Shown here: positions 10,034 to 16,878 of the stretch, piece after piece
How positions within the stretch are numbered: position 1 is the first letter of the stretch
Layout of the letters: each line of letters opens with the position of its first letter
NCBI RefSeq assembly: GCF_947488985.1
Contig: NZ_CANLBV010000038.1
Coordinates: 1 to 34,103, forward strand
From: an uncultured Vibrio sp.
GTDB taxonomy: Bacteria > Pseudomonadota > Gammaproteobacteria > Enterobacterales > Vibrionaceae
Length of the DNA: 34,103 nt
Direction of reading: 5' to 3'
Notes under the pieces: generated by a model
What the model was told of the DNA's origin: nothing
Database searches by the model: none
The model's input: the letters and a program-made list of their open reading frames with translations, nothing else
Position numbers and translations under genes: made by a program

Positions 10034-11233
10034 GTGCCTTCTAGTACACTTCCAAATCCTAGTAAACTGCAGGTTGCACTGCTTGCCATGCTAGTACTAT
10101 TTAGCCCGTTGGCGATTGATATTTATTTACCTGCTTTGCCGCAAATTTCGACAGCGTTTCACGTGGAACATGCACAAGCACAAGATACGATCACTTGGTT
10201 TTTATTCGCGATGGGGGTAGGACAACTGTTTGCGGGTCCGTTGGCGGATAAGTTAGGACGTCGAACCGTTGCATTAGGAGGTGTTAGTATCTATGCATTG
10301 AGTGCTTGCTTGGCGTGGGCAGCTCAATCGATTGATATGATGCTAATAGCTCGGCTGCTACAAGGCTTAGGAGCTTGTGCGACTTCTGTAGCTGCCTTTG
10401 CAACGGTTCGCGATCTCTTTGGCCCTGAGAAGAGTGGCCGAATGATCAGCTACCTTAATGGTGCCATTTGCTTTATTCCAGCATTGGCCCCTATTCTTGG
10501 TGCGTGGCTGACTCATGAGTTTGGTTGGCGTTCGAACTTTAGCTTTATGGCGGGGTTTGCCATTGTTGTAGGCGGCATCCTCTTTTTCCAAATGAAAGAG
10601 TCAAACCCTGCGACAGAAAAGGTTGCGGTGTTCAAGCTTGAGCGATACTGGTCTGTACTGAAAACACCCTCATTTCTGTTCCACGCAACCTTATGCTTGA
10701 TGGCGATGGCAATTATTCTTGCTTATGTTACTTCTGCCCCCGTTGTGCTGATGGAAAACCTCGGCTTGACCATGAAAGAATTTACTTTCTGGTTTGGTGT
10801 AAATGCGGTAATTAATATCGCCGCTGCTTTTACTGCACCCAAGTTTATGGATCGTTTTGGGACCTATATCGCGTTGGTCGTTGGCATCTCAATACTCGGT
10901 TTCGCCGGTGTTATTATGTTGGTGCTTGCTAGTCATGCGACGGCGATTGCCTTTATGTTACCTATTTTCCTCTCTTCCATTGGTTTTGCTTGGATTCTAG
11001 GTGCTGCAGCAGGTAAGGCGCTGGAACCTTTCGGTGATCGCGCGGGTACGGCTGCGGCGTTGCTTGGTTTGTTCCAAATGAGTGGTTCAGGGCTGCTTGT
11101 GGGTATCATGCAACGTGCTGATTTAACATCGCAGGTAATGATTGCACTGCAAATGTTCTTGATCGTGCCGGCACTGTTGGTGATGGTAAGTAAAGCGGGT
11201 AAGTCGTGGCATACGACGTTTGCTAAGGCATAA
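10034..11233 (+). CDS. Bcr/CflA-type MFS multidrug efflux transporter
   Basis: 399-residue inner-membrane proton antiporter of the major facilitator superfamily, with about 12 hydrophobic segments. The first helix contains FSPLAIDIYLPALPQI, the hallmark of the Bcr/CflA drug-resistance subfamily. MFS motif A is GPLADKLGRR (near residues 71-80), and a second-half loop carries PKFMDRFGTY. I chose GTG 10034 because GGAG sits 6-7 bases upstream and the protein then matches the usual ~400 residues. An in-frame ATG at 9968 would add 22 residues without a good ribosome site. A parS site lies inside the gene at 10155-10170. The probable regulator is the divergent LysR gene. Confidence 0.88.
   Translation: MPSSTLPNPSKLQVALLAMLVLFSPLAIDIYLPALPQISTAFHVEHAQAQDTITWFLFAMGVGQLFAGPLADKLGRRTVALGGVSIYALSACLAWAAQSIDMMLIARLLQGLGACATSVAAFATVRDLFGPEKSGRMISYLNGAICFIPALAPILGAWLTHEFGWRSNFSFMAGFAIVVGGILFFQMKESNPATEKVAVFKLERYWSVLKTPSFLFHATLCLMAMAIILAYVTSAPVVLMENLGLTMKEFTFWFGVNAVINIAAAFTAPKFMDRFGTYIALVVGISILGFAGVIMLVLASHATAIAFMLPIFLSSIGFAWILGAAAGKALEPFGDRAGTAAALLGLFQMSGSGLLVGIMQRADLTSQVMIALQMFLIVPALLVMVSKAGKSWHTTFAKA
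10155..10170 (+). other. parS site 3 (ParB binding), inside MFS gene
   Basis: CGTTTCACGTGGAACA, identical to site 1 except for the first base. The 14-base core GTTTCACGTGGAAC is intact, and the outermost bases of parS tolerate change. It encodes the FHVEH segment of the transporter. Spacings between the three sites are about 3.7 and 3.2 kb. Confidence 0.82.
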
Positions 11234-11240
11234 CTTACAA

Positions 11241-11301
11241 GGGTGATAAAATATACAAATGGCGGTTTGCGAAACGTTAAAACATGGTATATTTGTCACC
11301 C
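11241..11301. repeat. inverted repeat around the promoter of the 93-aa gene
   Basis: GGGTGATAAAATATAC (11241-11256) is the near-complement of GTATATTTGTCACCC (11287-11301), with one substitution and one one-base indel. The right arm includes a -10-like TATATT (11288-11293). GAAACGTTA occurs twice as a direct repeat (11271-11279 and 11305-11313). This could be an operator or a cruciform-forming element. Confidence 0.4.
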
Positions 11302-11335
11302 ATTGAAACGTTAGTCCCCAACGGAAAATACTGTA

Positions 11336-11617
11336 ATGTCATTAACAACCTACGAAATGGCGCGCGTCTTAGAACAGATGGAAGATGCACCTGAAAAGGT
11401 CATGTTTGGTAAACTGCTTAAAGAGCTAGGTAACCAAAGTGAAGAGCGCATTCGCAGTGCGGCAAAACAAGTTCCAATCGATACTTTGCGAGATATCATT
11501 TACCAATTCCAACGTGTGGTAGAGTCGCGCAAGGATGAGCAGGTTCAGCTATTGGCTAAAGAGCTCGCCGAGCAAGGTATCTCTGCTGAAGAGCTACGGG
11601 CTTTTTTAAACAAGTAG
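11336..11617 (+). CDS. small conserved protein resembling the H-NS dimerisation domain
   Basis: 93-residue, mostly helical, charged protein with no signal peptide or membrane segment. I do not recognise it with certainty. Residues about 45-87 (PIDTLRDIIYQFQRVVESR, then LLAKELAEQGISAEEL) line up well by eye with the oligomerisation region and linker of H-NS, where TLETLEEMLEKLEVVVNER is followed by MLIADGIDPNELL. The protein stops where H-NS would begin its DNA-binding domain. It could be a stand-alone H-NS-like modulator or simply an unrelated coiled coil. It is monocistronic: an intrinsic terminator follows, and the drug exporter upstream ends about 100 bases before it. Confidence 0.75.
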   Translation: MSLTTYEMARVLEQMEDAPEKVMFGKLLKELGNQSEERIRSAAKQVPIDTLRDIIYQFQRVVESRKDEQVQLLAKELAEQGISAEELRAFLNK

Positions 11618-11636
11618 TCTGCCCCAGTTAAAAAAG

Positions 11637-11662
11637 AAACCACTTCAATGAAGTGGTTTTTT
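11637..11662 (+). terminator. bidirectional intrinsic terminator
   Basis: Perfect 10-bp stem AAACCACTTC / GAAGTGGTTT with loop AAT, then TTTTTT. The minus-strand side is also U-rich (TTTCTTTTTT), so it can end both the 93-residue gene and the converging bufferin cluster. Confidence 0.88.
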
Positions 11663-11703
11663 GCGTTTGGGGTATATCAATTTAGTTCGAATTAAAGTTC
11701 GTT

Positions 11704-12162
11704 CTAACTTCTAAACTGCGCTTTCAAAATTCGATCAAGTGAGAATGGCCCAGCGCCCCACACGACAACGATGAGAATCATTACTCCCCACAGCTGATGA
11801 TCGTAGAAGCCTTGCGCCCATAACACTGGGTAGGACACCACCGCAATGATATTAAAAACGAACAGCACCGCTGCCATAGGTCGAGTTAATAGACCAAGCG
11901 CTAAGAACACTGGCAGAATCAATTCAGCTGCGGTGCCCATGTAGGCTGCTAATTCCCAAGGCAGCAGTGGTACTTGGTATTCCAGTTCGAACAAGTATAG
12001 GGTGCTATCCCAAGTCGCTATCTTAGTGAGCCCAGAATTAAAGAAGACCCATGCCACCCAAAGGCGACAAAATAGAAGCAGCAGCGGAACAAAGAATGCC
12101 TGTGATTTCTCAATCAAACTGTCGTATTGAGCCATAATGTTCGTGACTGTGTTGTTATCCAT
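11704..12162 (-). CDS. DoxX-family membrane protein of bufferin cluster (BufD-like)
   Basis: 152-residue integral membrane protein of the DoxX family with four predicted hydrophobic helices (FFVPLLLLFCRLWVAWVFF; PWELAAYMGTAAELILPVFLALGL; AAVLFVFNIIAVVSYPVL; LWGVMILIVVVWGAGPF). The family includes quinone- or thiol-linked membrane proteins. In MNIO/bufferin clusters a DoxX protein is a frequent last member, and its exact role there is not settled. I chose ATG 12162 because GGAGA lies 7 bases upstream and the start falls one base after the stop of the preceding gene. An in-frame ATG at 12183 would overlap that gene. It is the last gene of the four-gene minus-strand operon. Confidence 0.88.
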   Translation of the reverse strand: MDNNTVTNIMAQYDSLIEKSQAFFVPLLLLFCRLWVAWVFFNSGLTKIATWDSTLYLFELEYQVPLLPWELAAYMGTAAELILPVFLALGLLTRPMAAVLFVFNIIAVVSYPVLWAQGFYDHQLWGVMILIVVVWGAGPFSLDRILKAQFRS

Positions 12163-12163
12163 A

Positions 12164-12931
12164 TTATGTCTCCAATTCGTCATTGATTGAAAAGCCTGAG
12201 ATGACGTTAAACGCCATGACAGTATTCAGATGTTGTAGTAATGATGGGTCTATCGCTGCAAGTGTTTGGCCTGATTGAAATTTAGTGAGGAGTTGGTGGC
12301 TCTCTTCACTCAAACTATGGCTCTCAACCTGTGAATTATCAGCTCGGATTAACACCCCAAATTCAGCTTGGTTGATGTCTAGCCCGTCGAGTTGTTGCTG
12401 ATAGATGGCGTGTTCAAGCGCGATAATCGTGTAACTAGAATGAATCAGTGTTACTGAATCTTTGAGATGAAAGACTAAAGCACCTTGTTGTTCTTGTGGT
12501 ACATCGGCCAGACAAGAAAGAGGTCTCTGGTCGACATCTGCTTGTGACGTAAACCTTACCAAGCTGTCTTTCTGCCATTCATATAAAGCCACTTCTGCGA
12601 GATAAGGTGCAGCCTCAATAACCGCAGGAAAGGCTTGGATAGTCTGTTCGAAATGTTCACCGTAACCACTGACATCACCAGAGGTCGATGGATAACTTAA
12701 GACATGTTGACGAGCCATCTGTTGGAAGCACGCTTCACCAACCAACATTTCCGTCAGTGGGTAGGTTGCTGCCAAAACTTCGCTCAAGCTGATCACAAAG
12801 TTATTACGGTAAATCTGGATTCGCTGTTCATCGGTAAAATGGTCGCTCACTATGTCGCAGTGCTCACCATTGTTTTGATAGCGTAGGGCGTTAGCAAACT
12901 CCAATTGAACATCTGCTAGGGAGTGGCTCAT
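12164..12931 (-). CDS. DUF2063 (BufC-like) partner of the MNIO enzyme
   Basis: 255 residues. The N-terminal ~90 residues show the DUF2063 pattern (LADVQLEFANALR, then RIQIYRNNFVISLSEVLAATYPLTEMLVGEACF), which binds RiPP leaders and works with DUF692 enzymes. The C-terminal part is less conserved and has the winged-helix-like look of such partners. In characterised MNIO systems (methanobactin MbnC, HvfC, BufC) this protein forms a heterodimer with the enzyme and presents the precursor. Its ATG overlaps the stop of the MNIO gene (ATGA), so the two should be made in a fixed ratio. Confidence 0.88.
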   Translation of the reverse strand: MSHSLADVQLEFANALRYQNNGEHCDIVSDHFTDEQRIQIYRNNFVISLSEVLAATYPLTEMLVGEACFQQMARQHVLSYPSTSGDVSGYGEHFEQTIQAFPAVIEAAPYLAEVALYEWQKDSLVRFTSQADVDQRPLSCLADVPQEQQGALVFHLKDSVTLIHSSYTIIALEHAIYQQQLDGLDINQAEFGVLIRADNSQVESHSLSEESHQLLTKFQSGQTLAAIDPSLLQHLNTVMAFNVISGFSINDELET

Positions 12932-13788
12932 GAGGCGCGACTCCTTTGGTTGAATTTGTTGTTTTGATACAAAATGCCACTGGCTTTGGTTGCTTCATCC
13001 AATAAAACTTGTGGCTCTGGGATATCGAGATCCCACTCGATTAGGGTATGGCGTGAACCGTGTTGTTGTATCCACTGGGTGTAAAGTTGCCATACTTCGT
13101 CACAGACGGGTTTGCTGTGAGTGTCTATCCAGATCTCACCTTGTTCGAGTTTCTTTTTCGTAAAACCGGCCAAGTGAATCTCTTCCACTTTGTCTGCAGG
13201 TATTCCGCTTAAGTACTCTTCACAACTAAAGCCATGATTAAAAGATGAGACGAAAATATTGTTGAAATCGAGCAATAGGCGACACTCGGTGCGCTTTTGT
13301 ACCTCAGCCAAAAACTCCCACTCAGGAATCGTTGAATACTTAAAGGCTAGGTAACTCGATGGATTCTCGATCAAGATGGGCCGCTGCAGGCTTTCTTGAA
13401 CCTCGATGACATTGCGACAAAACACTTCGAGTGCTTCTTCTGTATAAGGTAGCGGTAATAAGTCATTGAAGTAATGACCGCCAGTTTGGCTCCAACTAAG
13501 GTGGTCAGAAACCAACAAGGGTTCGATATCATCAATCAGGTCTTTTAATTGTACTAGATGATGTTGATTGATGCGCTCAACAGAGCCGAGAGATAATCCA
13601 ACCCCATGGCAGCTGATGTTGTGTGCACGGCGAATTTCTCTGAGTTGCTGGCGCTGCGGTGAGTGCGCTAAGAAGTAGTTTTCGCTGTGAACCTCTAACC
13701 AACTCACTAGAGATGGATTTTGGCTAAAGAAGTCCAAGTGCGGTGTTCTAAGGCCAACCCCTGCATTGGGGTGAAGAGTTTGAGTCAC
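12928..13788 (-). CDS. DUF692 multinuclear iron oxidase (MNIO, BufB-like)
   Basis: 286-residue TIM-barrel enzyme of the DUF692/MNIO family, whose members use a cluster of two or three irons to modify cysteines in RiPP precursors. Metal-ligand motifs are visible in order: WLEVHSENYF (near 31-40), SCHGVGLSLG, VSDHLSWSQTGGHYFND, ILIENPSSYL, LLDFNNIFVSSFNHG, EIHLAGF, DTHS and LIEWD. The start is GTG 13788, with AGGAG 7 bases upstream. GTG may hold enzyme levels below the precursor. It is encoded directly after the candidate precursor gene, with a hairpin between them. Probable reaction: oxidation of core cysteines to thiooxazole-type heterocycles, by analogy with bufferins (inference). Confidence 0.93.
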   Translation of the reverse strand: MTQTLHPNAGVGLRTPHLDFFSQNPSLVSWLEVHSENYFLAHSPQRQQLREIRRAHNISCHGVGLSLGSVERINQHHLVQLKDLIDDIEPLLVSDHLSWSQTGGHYFNDLLPLPYTEEALEVFCRNVIEVQESLQRPILIENPSSYLAFKYSTIPEWEFLAEVQKRTECRLLLDFNNIFVSSFNHGFSCEEYLSGIPADKVEEIHLAGFTKKKLEQGEIWIDTHSKPVCDEVWQLYTQWIQQHGSRHTLIEWDLDIPEPQVLLDEATKASGILYQNNKFNQRSRAS

Positions 13789-13813
13789 AACGGTTCTCCT
13801 AATCGGAAGTGGA

Positions 13814-13836
13814 GGTGAGCTGAATATCAGCCCACC
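13814..13836 (-). promoter_or_regulatory. hairpin between bufA-like and bufB-like genes
   Basis: Ten-base-pair stem GGTGAGCTGA / TCAGCCCACC with loop ATA. In the minus-strand RNA the one apparent mismatch becomes G-U, so the stem is complete. No U-run follows, so it is more likely to stabilise the short precursor mRNA or slow readthrough than to terminate fully. Confidence 0.6.
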
Positions 13837-13852
13837 ATACTAAGCAGCTCAA

Positions 13853-14113
13853 TTATGATGATTGAGTGCTACCACCTGATAATTTGTCACACAGGCCTTT
13901 AGGAACAACCACGAACGCATCGGATTGATTGTCTTCTTTTGCTGTACCCGCGCATGAACTTGTTTTAGTCGCACAATCATTTTGGCCAGCTTTTGCCACG
14001 CCGTAGCATTTTTCTTTTGCTGCCGCTTCCGCAGGTGCTGAAGTAAGAACCGTACCGCCAAACGCGAGTACACTTGTGATTGCAGCGGTAACAGCAAGAT
14101 TAGAATTTTTCAT
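13853..14113 (-). CDS. DUF2282 bufferin precursor peptide (BufA-like)
   Basis: 86-residue exported small protein of the DUF2282 type. It has a signal peptide (residues 1 to about 32: basic MKNSN, a hydrophobic stretch, then SAPAEAAA) and a short mature part with four cysteines (36, 47, 54, 75) in [21 protein letters not shown] and GLCDKL. DUF2282 proteins next to DUF692 enzymes were recently named bufferins: periplasmic RiPPs whose cysteines are modified and which help bacteria withstand copper. I chose ATG 14113 because GAGGGA then lies at proper spacing; ATG 14119 would be only three bases from it. It is the first gene of a minus-strand operon with bufB-, bufC- and DoxX-like genes. Confidence 0.88.
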   Translation of the reverse strand: MKNSNLAVTAAITSVLAFGGTVLTSAPAEAAAKEKCYGVAKAGQNDCATKTSSCAGTAKEDNQSDAFVVVPKGLCDKLSGGSTQSS

Positions 14114-14153
14114 AGTCATTCCCTCTAGACTTAATAGTATTTACGCTTCGCAG

Positions 14154-14170
14154 GTTAATGAATTGTTAAC
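14154..14170 (-). promoter_or_regulatory. candidate operator or ECF promoter upstream of bufferin precursor
   Basis: GTTAA-N7-TTAAC inverted repeat 40-57 bases before the precursor start. Read on the minus strand, AAC of this repeat is followed after 19 bases by CGTA, a spacing seen in promoters of ECF sigma factors, which control bufferin operons elsewhere. No convincing sigma-70 promoter was found. Tentative. Confidence 0.3.
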
Positions 14171-14331
14171 TTGCTTACTAAAGAGGATAGGAACAACCCA
14201 CAAATAATTTCATATCATGATCAAAAATATCGATATTGATGCGGTTTTTGATTTTAAATTATTGATTATGAGCTGTTATTTTTTGACTGTTTTTTCTTCT
14301 CAATATCCTAAACGCCGCTTAGTGTTTAGGT

Positions 14332-14337
14332 TATAAT
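14332..14337 (+). promoter_or_regulatory. -10 element of uvrD promoter
   Basis: Perfect TATAAT. It follows a 7-bp inverted repeat CCTAAAC / GTTTAGG (14307-14313 and 14324-14330). No strong -35. Initiation would fall near 14344, at the edge of the LexA-like box. Confidence 0.5.
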
Positions 14338-14345
14338 CAACTTTT

Positions 14346-14361
14346 ATGTATAAATACCCAG
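14346..14361 (+). promoter_or_regulatory. probable LexA (SOS) box of uvrD
   Basis: ATGTATAAATACCCAG matches the E. coli uvrD SOS box (CTGTATATATACCCAG, from memory) at 14 of 16 positions. It overlaps the expected transcription start 15 bases before the ATG. LexA would repress uvrD until DNA damage. Confidence 0.6.
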
Positions 14362-14376
14362 TAGTGAGCATATCCA

Positions 14377-16551
14377 ATGATCGATCCTTCGCTTTTACTC
14401 GATGGCCTAAACGATAAACAACGTGAGGCGGTCGCAGCACCTTTAGAAAACCTCCTTATTCTGGCTGGTGCTGGCAGTGGTAAAACGCGTGTATTGGTGC
14501 ATCGTATCGCTTGGCTGCAAAGTGTTGAGCAAGCATCACCGTTCTCTATTATGTCGGTTACCTTCACCAACAAAGCGGCGGCAGAGATGCGCGGTCGTAT
14601 TGAAGAGTTAATGATGGGCAGTTCATCAGGGATGTGGAATGGCACCTTCCACGGTATTTGCCACCGCATTCTGCGTGCTCACTACCTCGATGCCAAGCTG
14701 CCAGAAGATTTCCAGATCATTGATTCTGATGATCAGATCCGCTTACTACGCCGCTTAATCAAAGCGCAAAATTTGGATGAAAAGCAGTGGCCTGCCAAGC
14801 AAGGGGCGTGGTGGATCAACGGCAAAAAGGATGAAGGGCTACGCCCAAGCCACATTGATGCCTACCATGATCCTGTAACTCAAACCTGGTTAAAGATCTA
14901 CTCTGCTTATCAAGAGGCGTGTGATCGTGCGGGCTTGGTCGACTTTGCTGAGATCTTATTAAGAGCGCACGAGCTGCTGCGCGATAAAAAACACATTCGT
15001 GAACATTACCAAGCTCGCTTTAAGCATATTCTGGTCGACGAATTTCAAGATACCAACAACATTCAATATGCTTGGCTACGTATGATGGCAGGCCCAGATT
15101 GTCGCGTGATGATCGTAGGTGATGATGACCAATCTATCTATGGCTGGCGTGGTGCGAAGATCGAAAATATTCAGAAGTTCTTGGATGAGTTTCCGGGTGC
15201 TTCAACGGTTCGACTGGAACAAAACTACCGTTCAACTAAAACCATTCTGCAGGCGTCGAACGAGCTTATCTCGAACAACACCGAACGTATGGGTAAAGAG
15301 CTGTGGACCGATGGTAACGATGGCGAGCTTATCTCGGTGTACTCTGCTTATAACGAGCTCGATGAAGCTCGATTTACGGTGAGCAAAATCAAAGAGTGGC
15401 AAGAGAAAGGCGGTGCGCTAGAAGATACAGCGATGCTTTATCGTAATAATGCCCAATCTCGTGTTCTTGAAGAAGCTTTGATTCAAGGTGGCCTACCTTA
15501 CCGAATCTATGGCGGTATGCGATTTTTCGAGCGTCAAGAAATCAGAGATGCCTTGAGCTACCTGCGTTTAATGAGCAATCGCGACAATGATGCGGCGTTC
15601 GAACGTGTCGTCAATACGCCAACGCGTGGCTTGGGTGATAAAACGTTAGAAACGATTCGCCTTGCAGCGCGTGATCGTGGTACCACCATGTGGCAAGCGA
15701 GTGTTGCTTTGATAGAAGAGCAAGTGCTGCCTGGTCGTGCTGCGGGTGCGTTGAGTCGCTTTATTGAGCTGATTAATGCACTTGAAGATGACACGTTAGA
15801 ACTGAGACTTCATGAGCAAACCGACCACGTGATCAAATCGTCGGGTTTGTTTGCTATGTACGAGCAAGAGAAGGGGGAGAAGTCGAAGGCACGTATTGAG
15901 AACTTGGAAGAATTGGTAACGGCAACGCGCCAGTTTGAAAAGCCGGAAGAAGCCGATGAGATGAGCATGCTGACTGCGTTCTTAACTCACGCGGCTTTGG
16001 AAGCGGGTGAAGGTCAGGCCGATGAGTTTGACGATGCGGTTCAGTTAATGACTTTGCACAGTGCTAAAGGCCTAGAGTTTCCAATGGTGTTCATGGTGGG
16101 TGTCGAAGAAGGCATGTTCCCAAGCCAGATGTCTGCCGAAGAAGCAGGGCGCTTAGAAGAAGAGCGTCGCTTGTGTTACGTAGGCATGACTCGTGCGATG
16201 GAGAAGCTTTACATCACTTATGCTGAGATGCGTCGTTTGTACGGTCAGGATAAGTATCATAAGCCATCGCGTTTTATTCGTGAGCTGCCAGAGACCTGTC
16301 TGGATGAAGTGCGTATGAAAGCTCAAGTCAGCCGTCCGACAAGCAGTGGTCGTTTTAGTCAGACCGCCGTAAAAGAGAACTTCAACGAAACGGGCTTTAG
16401 TTTGGGCTCTCGCGTTAAGCACCCTAAGTTTGGTGAAGGCACTATCATCAACTTCGAAGGAAGTGGCCCACAGAGTCGTGTTCAAGTGGCGTTTAACGGT
16501 GAAGGGATTAAGTGGTTAGTAACGGCTTACGCGCGTTTAGAGCAGCTTTAA
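14377..16551 (+). CDS. uvrD: DNA helicase II UvrD
   Basis: 724-residue superfamily 1A 3'-5' helicase. It removes UvrC and the excised oligonucleotide in nucleotide excision repair, unwinds nicked strands in mismatch repair and dismantles RecA filaments. Motifs: Q-motif LNDKQREAV, Walker A GAGSGKT (31-37), motif Ia VTFTNKAAAEM, Walker B VDEFQDTN (220-227), motif III VGDDDQSIYGWRGA, motif IV LEQNYRST, motif V TLHSAKGLEF and motif VI CYVGMTRAMEKL. The C-terminal Tudor-like domain is present (GSRVKHPKFGEGTIINFEG, then GIKWLVTAYARLEQL). Near-complete colinearity with E. coli UvrD fixes the start. The gene stands alone between a LexA-controlled promoter and a terminator. Confidence 0.98.
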   Translation: MIDPSLLLDGLNDKQREAVAAPLENLLILAGAGSGKTRVLVHRIAWLQSVEQASPFSIMSVTFTNKAAAEMRGRIEELMMGSSSGMWNGTFHGICHRILRAHYLDAKLPEDFQIIDSDDQIRLLRRLIKAQNLDEKQWPAKQGAWWINGKKDEGLRPSHIDAYHDPVTQTWLKIYSAYQEACDRAGLVDFAEILLRAHELLRDKKHIREHYQARFKHILVDEFQDTNNIQYAWLRMMAGPDCRVMIVGDDDQSIYGWRGAKIENIQKFLDEFPGASTVRLEQNYRSTKTILQASNELISNNTERMGKELWTDGNDGELISVYSAYNELDEARFTVSKIKEWQEKGGALEDTAMLYRNNAQSRVLEEALIQGGLPYRIYGGMRFFERQEIRDALSYLRLMSNRDNDAAFERVVNTPTRGLGDKTLETIRLAARDRGTTMWQASVALIEEQVLPGRAAGALSRFIELINALEDDTLELRLHEQTDHVIKSSGLFAMYEQEKGEKSKARIENLEELVTATRQFEKPEEADEMSMLTAFLTHAALEAGEGQADEFDDAVQLMTLHSAKGLEFPMVFMVGVEEGMFPSQMSAEEAGRLEEERRLCYVGMTRAMEKLYITYAEMRRLYGQDKYHKPSRFIRELPETCLDEVRMKAQVSRPTSSGRFSQTAVKENFNETGFSLGSRVKHPKFGEGTIINFEGSGPQSRVQVAFNGEGIKWLVTAYARLEQL

Positions 16552-16592
16552 TCTATTACTTCAGCATCTAATAACCGTTCATTATTGAACGC

Positions 16593-16624
16593 AAAAAGAG
16601 CAGCCAATGGTTGCTCTTTTTTTA
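16593..16624 (+). terminator. intrinsic terminator after uvrD
   Basis: Stem AAAGAGCAGCC / GGTTGCTCTTT with one G-U pair and loop AAT, followed by a run of seven or more T. The other strand is also U-rich. Confidence 0.88.
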
Positions 16625-16845
16625 TTGCGTATCTCTTTAAGCGATCAGAAATAGTGCAGGAAAAAAGCTTGAGAACAAGGCAGCTCTTTTTAACAATAAG
16701 TTTTGACAAGTGGTTGTTCTGCAATCAAAAATTCTAAAGCAGTTATCGAGCGTTTTAACCAGCTAGGATGCCCCATTATTTACTACGATTGGTATCAACG
16801 CATAATGGCAGTGGTTTTTGAGGGAGAGGCTGAAACAGCAGTTAA
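16625..16845. other. unassigned spacer between uvrD terminator and CsrB-like RNA
   Basis: About 220 bases with no convincing gene. An isolated TTGACA (16702-16707) has no matching -10. A plus-strand reading frame here (from about 16703) has no ribosome site and runs into the terminator and body of the antisense RNA gene, so I do not call it. A gene remnant cannot be excluded. Confidence 0.4.
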
Positions 16846-16847
16846 AG

Positions 16848-16878
16848 AAAAACCCCGAGAGCTTGCGCTCATCGGGGT
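16848..16878 (-). terminator. intrinsic terminator of CsrB-like RNA
   Basis: On the minus strand: ACCCCGA, one bulged base, GAGC, loop, GCTC, TCGGGGT, then TTTTTC. GC-rich stem followed by a U-run. Confidence 0.88.

Noticed and set aside
13849..14097. 82-residue minus-strand frame overlapping the bufferin precursor
   Set aside because: Alternative frame of the precursor gene; basic, Gln/Lys-rich artefact without signal peptide.
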